DNA from: Kiritimatiellaceae bacterium
Lineage (GTDB): Bacteria > Verrucomicrobiota > Kiritimatiellia > Kiritimatiellales > Tichowtungiaceae
Length of the DNA stretch: 64,000 bases
NCBI GenBank assembly: GCA_013141415.1
Contig: JABFQY010000002.1
Span: 186,001 to 250,000, forward strand
Direction: 5' to 3'
The notes under the pieces are model-generated. The model did not search any database. It worked only from the letters and a program-made list of their open reading frames with translations, and had not been told where the DNA came from. A program made the position numbers and the translations under genes. This document shows, piece after piece, positions 1 through 8,496 of this stretch (positions are counted from its first letter, which is position 1; each line of letters begins with the position of its first letter).

Positions 1-751
1 GGCCGGAAATTGCAAAGATATGCAGCGTGCCAGTGCGGGTAAAGATCCGGTAAAGATCCGGAGGAATCGCCTGCCGGTAGCCGAGCAGCATGGCGTGCAG
101 CAGTTGCGTCTGTTCGGGAAATTTTTCAACTCCCAGCTGAAGGAACGCGGCGGCACGGCGGCGGACTTCATAGCACCGCCCGGAAAATGTGTCCCCGGCT
201 GCTTTGATTTTATAAATATCCGCCCCGGAAACACTGAGAAATCCGTCGGTGCCGCTGCGCGATCTTTCATAGCCGGTATATCGGCCTTTCAACCGCCATT
301 GTTCACCGAAGCGTACCGGCGCGGTGCAGTTTTTCAGATAAACCCGCAACACGGCGTCTGCCGGAAGCCGCTCCTCTCCGCAACGCACAGTCTGTACGCG
401 AAATAAAAAAGATGCCGTTTCGTCCGCGCCTGAAACAGACGGCTCATCTTCGATTGTTCCGGTCAGTTCCTGTTCGTTGAAATTCACCTCAACGACCGGC
501 AGCACCGTGCGGGAAAAAGCCGGCATTTCTTCGATCGCGTTGTGCGTGGCGGCCAGCAGTCCGCAGACGATATAAATCAACCAGGTCGTCCGGCGGCGCA
601 ACACCGTCCAGCAGGCGTAGGCCAGCAGAAAGGCGGCCCAGGTGAGCAGGAACATCGGAGAGCCGCCAACACAGCGCTGAATGTAAAGACCCGCCGCCAC
701 GAACAGGGCGACTCCAACCAGCGGACGGCGCACCTGTTGAGCCAAGATCAT
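1..751 (-). CDS. comEC: ComEC/Rec2-type DNA uptake channel, N-terminal part (cut by window edge)
   Basis: Reading the minus strand from an ATG at 751 gives 250 uninterrupted codons running off the left edge. The N-terminus is hydrophobic, with two or three membrane segments in the first 60 residues, followed by a soluble stretch with beta-rich character like the DUF4131/OB region of ComEC. The last visible residues, 'FTRTGTLHIFAISG', match the conserved start of the Competence domain, where the family has a tGt-H-ilaiSG motif. ComEC forms the inner-membrane pore that imports single-stranded DNA during transformation. The start lies 11 nt past the stop of the upstream TPR gene, so the two are probably cotranscribed. 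The start is chosen by position; the nearest Shine-Dalgarno-like run is about 20 nt away, so a different start is possible. Confidence 0.85.
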   Translation of the reverse strand, partial: MILAQQVRRPLVGVALFVAAGLYIQRCVGGSPMFLLTWAAFLLAYACWTVLRRRTTWLIYIVCGLLAATHNAIEEMPAFSRTVLPVVEVNFNEQELTGTIEDEPSVSGADETASFLFRVQTVRCGEERLPADAVLRVYLKNCTAPVRFGEQWRLKGRYTGYERSRSGTDGFLSVSGADIYKIKAAGDTFSGRCYEVRRRAAAFLQLGVEKFPEQTQLLHAMLLGYRQAIPPDLYRIFTRTGTLHIFAISG

Positions 752-761
752 GGCACGCTTA

Positions 762-2033
762 TTACTTGCGTCCTTTTAAATCAGGTTGTTTTGGAAGATC
801 CATGCCGGCAGGCATCTGTGAGCTGGATTTTTCAGCTTCGCGTTTGTTAATTGCTTCAATGGCTTTACGGGTTTCAACACCGACAAGGCGGTCGGCAAAC
901 GACCGGAACTCTGCGCTTTCACGAATCGGATCGTAAACGGCATCCTTCAGCCAGGGCGAAATTTCAGTTCCGCCAAAAAGACTGGCCGCCTGCCCCATAA
1001 AAACAACCGCTTTCCCGGCCTGATTCTGCTGAGCGTAGCAATGGGCCAGAGCCTGATAATAGTCCGGCTTCGGATCAAGTCGCACCAGCTCGACATAATA
1101 CGGAACGGAATTCGAATAATCGCCGCGCGCAAAATGAATCGCGCCGCAGCTTCTCAGCGCCACTGTGTTTTTTGCATCGTTTTCCAGCATCCGCTCAAAC
1201 AGCGTCAGCGCGGTGTTCGTGTTGCCCAGCCCGATCTGCCCGGCCGCGGCAATCGAAAGCACGGTTAAATTATTCGGCTGCTCTTGCAGCATCCGCTCGG
1301 CCAGCACCAATGCGGATGCGCGTTGTCCGCTCTTCTGCAAAGCTTGCAACAGATTCATCTGCAATTCCTGCTTCCAGCCCTCCTGATCCAGCAGGTGGAG
1401 GCATAGCGGCACCGCTTCTGTGTAAAGTCCGCGGCGCATATAAATGCCGACCAGCATCTCCTGCGCAGCCCGGTTGTCCGGCATAACTTGCAGGGCCAGA
1501 CCAAGCCGCTGCATCGCTTCCTCATCAATTCCGCGGCGGCTTAATGCTTCGGCTGAACGCAAGTGGCGTTCAGTTTCCTCCCATTGCCCTAACCGCTGTC
1601 CGATCAGTTCAGGGCTGACACCCAGTGCCTGTGCATTCGGAGTTCCGGCGGAAACAGCGTCCGCTGACCCTCCTTTCCCCATCTGAGTTGCCTTGGCCTC
1701 CCAACGTTTCTGTTCCTTCTCAGACGGTTCCGCCATGCGATTCAGAACCAGCTTCAGCACAAAGAATCCGCCAACCAGTAGCACGACAATCAAACCCGTC
1801 CGCAACAAAAGCATTGCGATGGCCCAGTTGCTGGCACGATTACTGGTCTCGCGGGTGCGGCTCGGACTGTGCCGTGATGTGCGGTTGGTTTGGCGCCCGG
1901 CAGAGCCGGACGCATACTCGTCCGGCGAGCCATCTGCGGTATACCGCGAGTAAAGACCGTGGTCGGCATTCGTCCCTGTAGTTTTTCGGGCGGCTTCAGC
2001 CGGACGAGCATTTTTTTTACGGAAGAATTTCAT
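762..2033 (-). CDS. single-pass membrane protein with TPR repeats
   Basis: 423 residues. The first 75 residues are polar, basic and low in complexity; one membrane segment follows at about residues 75-97 ('LLLRTGLIVVLLVGGFFVLK'). The rest is helical and contains tetratricopeptide-like repeats between about residues 155 and 360, for example 'MPDNRAAQEMLVGIYMRRG', 'QPNNLTVLSIAAAGQIGLG' and 'DAKNTVALRSCGAIHFARG'. TPR proteins scaffold protein assemblies; no specific partner can be named. It lies directly upstream of comEC on the same strand, so a role in envelope assembly or DNA uptake is possible but is only inferred from position. Confidence 0.7.
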   Translation of the reverse strand: MKFFRKKNARPAEAARKTTGTNADHGLYSRYTADGSPDEYASGSAGRQTNRTSRHSPSRTRETSNRASNWAIAMLLLRTGLIVVLLVGGFFVLKLVLNRMAEPSEKEQKRWEAKATQMGKGGSADAVSAGTPNAQALGVSPELIGQRLGQWEETERHLRSAEALSRRGIDEEAMQRLGLALQVMPDNRAAQEMLVGIYMRRGLYTEAVPLCLHLLDQEGWKQELQMNLLQALQKSGQRASALVLAERMLQEQPNNLTVLSIAAAGQIGLGNTNTALTLFERMLENDAKNTVALRSCGAIHFARGDYSNSVPYYVELVRLDPKPDYYQALAHCYAQQNQAGKAVVFMGQAASLFGGTEISPWLKDAVYDPIRESAEFRSFADRLVGVETRKAIEAINKREAEKSSSQMPAGMDLPKQPDLKGRK

Positions 2034-2140
2034 GGTGTTACACGTTCCGGTTAAAGAAATAAAACGGTTGCAGTATCGGGCGGGCCGCGTAAAGTGTCAA
2101 GCGTTGCGGGGTGCCGGACAACGTTCGCCTGGAGATGGTT

Positions 2141-3232
2141 ATGGAGTTTTTTATTCTGATTCTTCTGGGGCTTCTCGCCCTGCTGGTACTGGTGCAAACA
2201 GGACTGGCGCTGCACGGGAACTCCCGTCAGGACGCCCGGCTCGAAATGCTCACGCGCGGTCTCAATACACTGACTGAACAGATCGACAGCCGAACCCGCA
2301 AAAGCGAAGAGGCGGTTCAGTCGCAGGTTGAAAAGCTGATCGCCTCCAACAATCAGCGGCTCGACCAGATCGGCGAAAAAGTGGAACAGCGGCTGGAGAA
2401 AGGATTCAAGGACACCACCACCGTTTTCGGCGATGTGCTCAAGCGGCTGGCGCTGATCGACAAAGCTCAGGAAAAAATAGATCAACTTACCGGCAACGTC
2501 GTCAGCCTGCAGGAAGTTCTTTCGGACAAACGTTCGCGCGGCGCGTTCGGCGAAGTACAGCTCAGCGCACTGATCTCCAACATGCTGCCCGAAAACAGTT
2601 ATTCCCTTCAGCACACCTTCCCGAACGGCGTCCGTGCCGACTGCGTCCTGTTTCTTCCCGAACCGACCGGCACCATTTGTATTGATTCAAAATTTCCGCT
2701 CGAAAGCTACCGGCGCATGACCGACCTGTCGCTCGGCGATGCCGACCGCACCGCCGCCGAGCGGCAGTTCCGGCAGGACATCAAAAAACACATTAAGGAC
2801 ATTGCCGGAAAATACATCATTCCCGGCACAACCTCCGACGGCGCCATGATGTTTATTCCGGCGGAAGCCGTCTTCTCCGAAATCCACGGACATTATCCCG
2901 ATCTCGTTGAAGAAGCCCAGCGCGCGCGCGTCTGGATGGTTTCGCCGACCACGATGATGGCCGTACTCACCACAGCGCGCGCCGTTCTGAAAGATTCCGC
3001 AACCCGACAGCAGGTACATCTGATCAAAGATCATCTGGTCGCTCTGGCGCAGGATTTCAGCCGCTTTCAGGATCGGATGGATAAGCTGGCCGCACATATC
3101 GGTCAGGCCCACAAAGATGTGGATGAAGCGCAGACTTCCGCACGCAAAATCACCAGCCGTTTCGGAAAAATCGAAAAAGTCGAACTCTCCGGCGAGCGCG
3201 CCGCTCTGCCGCAAGAGACCGGTGAAGAGTAA
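2141..3232 (+). CDS. rmuC: RmuC-family DNA recombination protein
   Basis: RmuC proteins limit inversion and other recombination at short inverted repeats and are predicted nuclease-like proteins. The protein starts with a membrane anchor ('FFILILLGLLALLVLVQTG'), then a coiled coil to about residue 110, then the conserved RmuC core with 'RSRGAFGEVQL', 'DCVLFLP' and 'IDSKFPLESY', and 'VWMVSPTTMMAVL'. I place the start at ATG 2141 because GGAG at 2131-2134 is well spaced from it; the frame is open further upstream to a GTG at 2111 and an ATG at 2135. The length, about 363 residues, is normal for the short forms of the family. It is divergent from the TPR/comEC genes. Confidence 0.92.
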   Translation: MEFFILILLGLLALLVLVQTGLALHGNSRQDARLEMLTRGLNTLTEQIDSRTRKSEEAVQSQVEKLIASNNQRLDQIGEKVEQRLEKGFKDTTTVFGDVLKRLALIDKAQEKIDQLTGNVVSLQEVLSDKRSRGAFGEVQLSALISNMLPENSYSLQHTFPNGVRADCVLFLPEPTGTICIDSKFPLESYRRMTDLSLGDADRTAAERQFRQDIKKHIKDIAGKYIIPGTTSDGAMMFIPAEAVFSEIHGHYPDLVEEAQRARVWMVSPTTMMAVLTTARAVLKDSATRQQVHLIKDHLVALAQDFSRFQDRMDKLAAHIGQAHKDVDEAQTSARKITSRFGKIEKVELSGERAALPQETGEE

Positions 3233-3354
3233 GCGTTTTGGCCGAAAGTCCGTTTGGTTTCCGGTTTGAACTCACAGAATGAAGGTGGTACGTTGCCCGC
3301 CGTCATTAACAGCAGGCACAACCGACGGGCCTGCGATTAACAAGGAGAAGAATC

Positions 3355-3525
3355 ATGGCTTACGTAATTTCTAGTGATTGCACAATGTGCGGCGCTTGTG
3401 AAAGCTCATGCCCGGTAGAAGCAATCAGCGCAGGCGACGGCAAATACGTTATCGATGCTGGCAGCTGCACGGACTGTGGTGCTTGCGCGGCAACCTGCCC
3501 GATGAGCGCCATCAATCCGGCCTAA
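3355..3525 (+). CDS. 2[4Fe-4S] ferredoxin
   Basis: 56-residue protein with two CxxCxxCxxxCP motifs: 'CTMCGACESSCP' near the N-terminus and 'CTDCGACAATCP' in the second half. This is the clostridial-type bacterial ferredoxin fold carrying two [4Fe-4S] clusters, a low-potential electron carrier in the cytoplasm. The start is fixed by AAGGAG at 3342-3347, eight bases upstream of ATG 3355. It stands alone between rmuC and a strong terminator, so it is probably a monocistronic, well-expressed gene. Its redox partner cannot be told from the context. Confidence 0.95.
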   Translation: MAYVISSDCTMCGACESSCPVEAISAGDGKYVIDAGSCTDCGACAATCPMSAINPA

Positions 3526-3545
3526 GGCTGGCTTCGCTCACACGC

Positions 3546-3577
3546 AAAGCCTCTCGCTTCGGCGAGGGGCTTTTTTT
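3546..3577 (+). terminator. rho-independent terminator of the ferredoxin gene
   Basis: The stem AAGCCTCTCGC / GCGAGGGGCTT closes a TTCG tetraloop and is followed by seven T residues. It lies 20 bases past the ferredoxin stop codon and its T run overlaps the stop codon of the convergent DUF212 gene, so it may serve both directions. Confidence 0.9.
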
Positions 3578-4019
3578 ATTTCGGTAAAAACCGCAGCAGC
3601 GCCAGTGCCGAAAAAATACCGGTCAGCATTCCGAAGAACACTTCCAGCCGCGTATGGCCCAGCAGTTCTTTCAGTTTGTTTTCCGACAGATGGTGCGCCT
3701 TGAACAGCTCGTCCACGATCTGATTCAGCAGTCGGGCCTGCTTGCCGGCCGCCGCACGCACCGTCTGCGCATCAAACATAATCACCGCGGCAAAACAAAA
3801 TCCCAGCGTAAACAGCGGCGAACTGAACCCTTCCGTCATACCGATCGTTGTCGCCACCGCACAGGCCATTGCCGAGTGGGCACTCGGCATTCCGCCGGTA
3901 CTCACCAGATACCCGAAGTTCAGACGGCGGCTCTGCACCAGACAAATAATCATCTTGGTCGTTTGCGCGACCGTCCAGCCGGCCACTGCGGCCCAAAGGG
4001 AGATATGAACAAAATTCAT
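3576..4019 (-). CDS. divergent PAP2 family (DUF212) membrane protein
   Basis: 147 residues with about four hydrophobic segments. The motif 'GGMPSAHSAMACAVATTIG' is the hallmark of the DUF212/YuiD group, a small relative of PAP2 acid phosphatases, and 'ELLGHTRLEVFFGMLTG' is the conserved C-terminal block (usually GHTp-EV--G). The family is thought to act on membrane phosphates or lipid phosphates, but no substrate is established. Gene ends in the terminator shared with the ferredoxin gene. Confidence 0.9.
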   Translation of the reverse strand: MNFVHISLWAAVAGWTVAQTTKMIICLVQSRRLNFGYLVSTGGMPSAHSAMACAVATTIGMTEGFSSPLFTLGFCFAAVIMFDAQTVRAAAGKQARLLNQIVDELFKAHHLSENKLKELLGHTRLEVFFGMLTGIFSALALLRFLPK

Positions 4020-4098
4020 TGGTTTTCCTTATCAGGGTTGCTTCGGGAAGTCGCCGGAACAATAAAGAACTATCGCCGCGCGGCGCAACCTTTTAAAA

Positions 4099-4977
4099 TT
4101 ATTCCGCCCACGGCGGAACTTCAGACAGAACCGTGTTGAAGCGGGCGATCAAATTTTCCTGGTACGCACCGCAAAAGGTGCCGTTCAAAAGTCGCGGAAG
4201 CGCTTCTTCGCGTAGCTCGACCCAGCTCGCCGGCTCGTCGCCCGGAATAATCGGAAAAAACAGACAGCCGACAGCGCGGGCGGTTTCCAGATCGCCGGGA
4301 GCGTCGCCGACCATCAGCGTCTTGTCCGGCGCGTAACGCCCTTTCATCGCCGTTCCGAGCGATTCAATCTTCGATCCCAGCTCCGCTCCGGCGATGACGT
4401 CGACAAACTTTTCGAGTCCGGCGTTGCGCCACTCATGCACCAGCGCCGCTTCGTCGGTCTGAGAAACCACAATCGAATCCGCCGCCGTACGGATTTTTTC
4501 CAGCCCAACAGAAACTCCGGCGAACACCGGCATCTGCGAAACCGCCGCAATCTCCTTACTCACCGACCGGCTCCACTCCAACGCCCGCGTCAGCTCCGGG
4601 TCGCCGGTACGTTCAATCCGCTTCGCCAGTTCATCGGCACTCAGCGGAACGCCGGATTTGGCGAACGCCTCCAGAGCGTCCGTCGATGGCGGATTCGTAC
4701 AAGCCGGAATATATTTGGAGACCCCTTGCAGAATCCGCAACAGCAACTCGAAGCGGTTGAGGCCGCGCCACGGCGAAAACAGCGCCGTCCATTCCGCCAC
4801 TTTCCGGAATTCGGATTCGACCGCTGCGAGGCTCCAGAATTGGATAATGCCAGTATGAAAAATCCGCTGCTTGATTGTCATGCTGTCGAACACACAGCCG
4901 TCGGAGTCGATGGCGACCAGCACATCATGTTTCGGCTTTAAATAGATCAGATCGTCTTTGCACCATGTTTTTTTCAT
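4099..4977 (-). CDS. HAD-superfamily hydrolase
   Basis: 292 residues with the four HAD motifs: motif I 'DSDGCVFDSM' (Asp nucleophile and Asp acid/base), motif II in 'VVSQTD', motif III Lys in 'GSKIESL', and motif IV 'MVGDAPGDLETA'. A long helical cap (about residues 40-150) lies between motifs I and II. HAD proteins of this build are phosphatases, often on small phosphorylated metabolites; the substrate is not predictable here. The end of the protein ('EPASWVELREEALPRLL') resembles HAD proteins seen beside carbohydrate genes, but no such cluster is present. It is divergent from a methyltransferase, 77 bases away. Confidence 0.85.
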   Translation of the reverse strand: MKKTWCKDDLIYLKPKHDVLVAIDSDGCVFDSMTIKQRIFHTGIIQFWSLAAVESEFRKVAEWTALFSPWRGLNRFELLLRILQGVSKYIPACTNPPSTDALEAFAKSGVPLSADELAKRIERTGDPELTRALEWSRSVSKEIAAVSQMPVFAGVSVGLEKIRTAADSIVVSQTDEAALVHEWRNAGLEKFVDVIAGAELGSKIESLGTAMKGRYAPDKTLMVGDAPGDLETARAVGCLFFPIIPGDEPASWVELREEALPRLLNGTFCGAYQENLIARFNTVLSEVPPWAE

Positions 4978-5054
4978 GCGCCGCAGGCTACCCGTTTGCC
5001 CGCGCCCTGTCCAGAGGCTTGCCGCACCGGGGGTTTTCTGTAAACTTCACCTGT

Positions 5055-5747
5055 ATGTCGAAACTCTTCACCATCCTGAAGCACGTTTATCGTCTGCTGC
5101 CGCCGCCGCTCCGGAAAACTGGCCCCCTTCACAGCTTCGCGTTCCGGATCATGGAAAGGGTTGGCGACCGCAACGACATTTATTCGCCGAAATACTACCA
5201 GACACTCGTCGAACCCTACGCCCGACGCAGCGTCCCGCAAATGGCCCGATCCCTTGTTGAAACGTTCAGCCCCGCGTCCGTCATCGACGTCGGCTGCGGC
5301 TCCGGCGCCCTGCTCGTCGGCCTGCGCAAACTCGGCGTACGCCGCCTGCTCGGATTGGACTCTTCCGAAGCCGGACTCGACATTGCCCGCGCTCGCGGGC
5401 TCGACATCCGCAATTTCGACATCGCCTCTGACCGCTGGAGCGGCGGCGAACGGTTTGATATCGCCGTCAGCATGGAAACCGCCGAACACCTGCCGAAAAA
5501 TTCCGCCGACCGCTACGTCGAACTCCTCTGCTCGCTCGCGCCGGTCGTCATCTTCACCGCCGCGCATCCCGGACAAGGCGGAATCGGCCACCTCAACGAA
5601 CAGCCGCCGGAATACTGGACGGAACGATTCAAAGCCAACGGCTTCCAGCATGCAGAAAAAACCGTCGCCGACTGGCAATCCGCCTGGACCGCCGCCGGCG
5701 TCGCCAACTTCTACACCCGCAACCTCATGGTTTTTCAGCAATCTTGA
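5055..5747 (+). CDS. class I SAM-dependent methyltransferase
   Basis: 230 residues from ATG 5055. The Rossmann motif 'VIDVGCGSGALLVGL' (SAM-binding motif I) lies at about residues 75-90, followed by the acidic loop 'LGLDSSEAGLD' and post-I motifs, and 'FDIAVSMETAEHLP' as motif II. The C-terminus 'FYTRNLMVFQQS' is the last beta strand. This is the Methyltransf_11/23-like fold; the substrate is unknown. The frame is open for 180 bases upstream, but that part is antisense to the HAD gene, so I use the internal ATG. Confidence 0.8.
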   Translation: MSKLFTILKHVYRLLPPPLRKTGPLHSFAFRIMERVGDRNDIYSPKYYQTLVEPYARRSVPQMARSLVETFSPASVIDVGCGSGALLVGLRKLGVRRLLGLDSSEAGLDIARARGLDIRNFDIASDRWSGGERFDIAVSMETAEHLPKNSADRYVELLCSLAPVVIFTAAHPGQGGIGHLNEQPPEYWTERFKANGFQHAEKTVADWQSAWTAAGVANFYTRNLMVFQQS

Positions 5748-5753
5748 GCCAAC

Positions 5754-5818
5754 GTAGACGCGACGCCCTCGTCGCGTTTCTCTGTCACGACTGAACGCGA
5801 CGAGGGCGTCGCGTCTAC
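5754..5818. repeat. REP-like palindromic element (25-bp perfect arms)
   Basis: GTAGACGCGACGCCCTCGTC... at 5754-5778 is repeated exactly as its inverse complement at 5794-5818, with a 15-base loop. There is no T run, so it is not a typical terminator. It belongs to the set of large palindromes seen in this window, which share the outer bases GTAG/CTAC but differ in the inner words. Confidence 0.85.
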
Positions 5819-5957
5819 ATTCCACAAAGCCCCAAAAGGATTTCATGACTCGCCGTAGCCGCTAAACCTGTGAAGCAAATCGGCAAAGGCGGTTGCCCTT
5901 TTAGCCCGCCCCTGCTAAAAACATCCCGTATTCGGGGTTTGGAGCTCGGCACATCTT

Positions 5958-6006
5958 TCTGCCTAACACCGGGATTCCAGTAATAGGCAGAGACGGTCTC
6001 TGCCTA
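5958..6006. promoter_or_regulatory. nested inverted repeats just upstream of the 6032 gene
   Basis: The word TCTGCCTA occurs at 5958-5965 and 5999-6006 and its complement TAGGCAGA at 5984-5991, so two alternative stem-loops can form. The inner pair is an exact 11-bp palindrome (TAGGCAGAGAC at 5984-5994, GTCTCTGCCTA at 5996-6006) with a one-base centre. It lies 26 bases before the start codon. GCCTAAC at 5961 also fits a RYYYAAC integron-type end, but no matching GTTRRRY partner is present. An operator or a transcribed attenuator are possible roles. Confidence 0.5.
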
Positions 6007-6031
6007 ATAAACTGTTCGGGTAATAAATAAA

Positions 6032-6430
6032 ATGGATACAGATAATATGACGATTACGATAATTAGCTCATTACTGTCAGGCCTAGTCGGGGTAATTGTT
6101 TCTTCTGCATATTACCGACGATTCGAGCACAGAAAAGCCAAGCAAGACGTTCTTCGGCGATTAGTTGGAAACAGGATGTTTCTAACGGACAAATTGATGA
6201 CAGAAAAAAACAGGGATCTTTTCGTCGCACTAAATGAAATCTTCGTCGTCTACTCTGACTGTCCAGCGGTTATTACCGCATTAAAGAAAATGCACAACGA
6301 ACTTGGACAACAAGGTCGCCTCCTCGACAACCTTGTTTCGCTAATTAAGGAAATGTGCAAAGCATCCGGTGTTCCTTTTGGAAAACTGAACGACAACTTC
6401 ATTGAATCCCCTTTTACCCCAAAAAATTAG
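6032..6430 (+). CDS. small membrane-anchored protein, DUF6680-like
   Basis: 132 residues. One N-terminal membrane segment ('ITIISSLLSGLVGVIVSSAYY') is followed by a basic stretch ('RRFEHRKAKQDVLRRL') and a helical domain containing 'FVALNEIFVVYSD', which resembles the DUF6680 family; I am not certain of this. The gene is clearly poorer in GC than its neighbours and stands alone, with inverted repeats directly upstream, which suggests horizontal acquisition. No Shine-Dalgarno sequence is visible; the second Met at codon 6 is an alternative start. Function unknown. Confidence 0.6.
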   Translation: MDTDNMTITIISSLLSGLVGVIVSSAYYRRFEHRKAKQDVLRRLVGNRMFLTDKLMTEKNRDLFVALNEIFVVYSDCPAVITALKKMHNELGQQGRLLDNLVSLIKEMCKASGVPFGKLNDNFIESPFTPKN

Positions 6431-6601
6431 ACCCCAACCACCGCTTGCGCTCTATCGCGGGCTCCGCCCGCTCAGAGTGACGCGAAACGTTCTCTGACAA
6501 CTCCGCCTTCGTTCCCTCTTGTAAAACTCCCCTTCCGGAGCTTGTCCAAACCGGCGAATTCAGGCTAACTATGCGCCTCGCAACGAAAGGGCTTTTATCT
6601 C

Positions 6602-7867
6602 ATGAAGGTACTGGTGATTGGAAACGGCGGACGGGAACACGCGCTCTGCTGGAAACTGAAGAACGATTCGCGCAAGCCGGAGCTTTTCTGCGCGCCCGGT
6701 AACGCCGGTACCGCTCAGCTCGGCACCAATCTCGCCCTTTCCGCCACCGATGTCACCGGAATTGTCAGCTGGGCCAAAGCCAACCAGCCCGATCTGACTG
6801 TGATCGGCCCCGAAGCGCCGCTCTGCGCCGGTCTGGCCGACGCGCTGGAATCCGCGGGCTTCCGTGTATTCGGTCCGCGCAAGGCCGCCGCCGAGCTTGA
6901 GGGCAGTAAAAAATTCGCCAAAGAAATTATGCAGGCCGCCGGAGTTCCGACCGCCGCCTGCGCCGTTTTTACCGATGCCGGTAAAGCCTGCGCTTATGTC
7001 CGTCAGCGCGGCGCACCGATCGTTATCAAAGCCGACGGCCTCGCCGCCGGTAAAGGCGTGACGGTTGCCGAAACCGTCGAACAGGCCGAAGACGCCATCA
7101 AAGATGCGCTTGGCGGAGCGTTCGGCGACGCCGGAAGCCGCGTCGTCATCGAAGATTTTCTGGTCGGCGAAGAAGCTTCCATCCTCGCGCTGATCGACGG
7201 AGAACACGTCGTGATGCTCGCTTCGTCGCAGGATCATAAGCGTGTGTTCGACGGCGACCTCGGCCCGAACACCGGCGGCATGGGCGCCTACTCGCCCGCG
7301 CCGGTCGCCACCGATGCTGTGCTCGATATCGTCCGCACCGAAGTGTACGGCCGTACGCTGGCCGAACTGAAAAAGCGCGGCATCACCTACAAAGGCGTGC
7401 TCTACGCCGGGCTGATGATTCATAACGGCCAGCCGAGCGTGGTCGAATTCAACTGCCGCTTCGGCGATCCCGAAACGCAGGCGGTGCTGGCCCGCTGGGA
7501 CGGCGACATCATTCCCGCGCTCGAAGCCTGTATCGACGGCACGCTTTCCGAAAATTTGATTTCGTGGAAAAAAGAGCAGTCCGTTTGCGTCGTCATGGCG
7601 GCGGGCGGCTATCCCGGCGACTATAAAAAAGGCGACGAAATTTCCGGCCTCGACGCGGCGGCGGAACACGCCGTCGTCTTCCACGCCGGTACCGCGCTCA
7701 AGGACGGCAAGGTCGTCACCGCCGGTGGCCGCGTACTCGGCGTCACCGGAATCGGCAAGGATCTGCGCGCCGCCGTCGACAACGCTTACGCCGCCGTGAA
7801 AAAAATCTCGTGGAACGGCGGTTTTTACCGCAAAGATATCGCCCACCGTGAACTGAAAAGAAAGTAG
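6602..7867 (+). CDS. purD: phosphoribosylamine-glycine ligase
   Basis: 421 residues, normal for the family. GARS adds glycine to phosphoribosylamine with ATP, the second step of purine synthesis. Visible motifs: the N-terminal 'VLVIGNGGREHAL', the ATP-grasp loop 'IVIKADGLAAGKGV', 'DHKRVFDGDLGPNTGGMGAYSP', 'VEFNCRFGDPETQ' with metal ligands, and the C-terminal 'AGGRVLGVTG' block. purE follows 75 bases later with a palindrome between them, so they likely form one purine operon. The stop codon lies inside the left arm of that palindrome. Confidence 0.97.
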   Translation: MKVLVIGNGGREHALCWKLKNDSRKPELFCAPGNAGTAQLGTNLALSATDVTGIVSWAKANQPDLTVIGPEAPLCAGLADALESAGFRVFGPRKAAAELEGSKKFAKEIMQAAGVPTAACAVFTDAGKACAYVRQRGAPIVIKADGLAAGKGVTVAETVEQAEDAIKDALGGAFGDAGSRVVIEDFLVGEEASILALIDGEHVVMLASSQDHKRVFDGDLGPNTGGMGAYSPAPVATDAVLDIVRTEVYGRTLAELKKRGITYKGVLYAGLMIHNGQPSVVEFNCRFGDPETQAVLARWDGDIIPALEACIDGTLSENLISWKKEQSVCVVMAAGGYPGDYKKGDEISGLDAAAEHAVVFHAGTALKDGKVVTAGGRVLGVTGIGKDLRAAVDNAYAAVKKISWNGGFYRKDIAHRELKRK

Positions 7868-7926
7868 GACAGGCTTCCAGCCTGTCCACCCTGCACTGCA
7901 GACAGGCTGGAAGCCTGTCCTACTTT
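7861..7926. repeat. REP-like palindromic element between purD and purE (26-bp perfect arms)
   Basis: AAAGTAGGACAGGCTTCCAG... at 7861-7886 is exactly complementary to 7901-7926 with a 14-base loop. Each arm contains the inner words ACAGGCT and AGCCTGT, so each arm can also fold on itself. It overlaps the purD stop codon and is nearly identical to the element at 8443-8496. Confidence 0.9.
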
Positions 7927-7942
7927 AAAAAAGGAGAAAATT

Positions 7943-8449
7943 ATGGCTAAACCGCAAGTTGCAATCGTGATGGGAAGTGCCAGTGACTGGAAAACCGTCG
8001 AGTGCTGTTTTCAGACGCTGGGAGAATTCGGCATCAAAGCCGAAGTAAAAGTCATGTCGGCTCACCGGACACCGCACGAAGCGTGCGAGTTCGCCGAAAA
8101 CGCCGCCAAGAACGGTTTCAAAGTCATCATCGGCGCAGCAGGCGGCGCGGCGCACCTCGCCGGAGTTCTGGCCGGTCACACGATTCTGCCGGTGATCGGA
8201 ATTCCGATGCCGGGCTGGGCGCTCGACGGAATGGATTCGCTGCTTTCGACTGTGCAGATGCCGAAGGGCGTTCCGGTCGCTACCGTCGCGATCGGCAAGG
8301 CGGGCGCGATCAACGCCGCGATTCTCGCCGTACAGATGCTGGCGCTTTCCGATGCCGGACTGAAACGCAAGCTGGTGGCCTACAAAGCCAAAATGCGTAA
8401 AGAGGTGCTCAAGTCGAACGCCGAGCTGCAAACCCTGATTGGAAAGTAG
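7943..8449 (+). CDS. purE: N5-carboxyaminoimidazole ribonucleotide mutase
   Basis: 168 residues. Class I PurE converts N5-CAIR to CAIR in purine synthesis. The motif 'VMGSASDW' binds the phosphate, 'VMSAHRTP' carries the catalytic His, and 'IIGAAGGAAHLAGVLAG' and 'PVIGIPM' complete the signature; 'GMDSLLSTVQMPKGVPVATV' is the conserved C-terminal block. A good Shine-Dalgarno (AAGGAG) precedes the ATG. The partner purK is not in the window. Confidence 0.97.
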   Translation: MAKPQVAIVMGSASDWKTVECCFQTLGEFGIKAEVKVMSAHRTPHEACEFAENAAKNGFKVIIGAAGGAAHLAGVLAGHTILPVIGIPMPGWALDGMDSLLSTVQMPKGVPVATVAIGKAGAINAAILAVQMLALSDAGLKRKLVAYKAKMRKEVLKSNAELQTLIGK

Positions 8450-8496
8450 GACAGGCATCCTGCCTGTCTGGACAGGCTGGAAGCCTGTCCTACTTT
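8443..8496. repeat. REP-like palindromic element between purE and tsaC (26-bp arms)
   Basis: AAAGTAGGACAGGCATCCTG... at 8443-8468 pairs with 8471-8496 around a 2-base centre, with mismatches only in the middle of the arms. It overlaps the purE stop codon and ends exactly at the base before the next ATG, so the next gene has no room for an ordinary ribosome-binding site unless the element supplies it. Confidence 0.9.

Noticed and set aside
5961-6006. Integron attC site
   Set aside because: GCCTAAC fits one end, but no GTTRRRY partner with proper spacing exists and no integrase gene is in the window.
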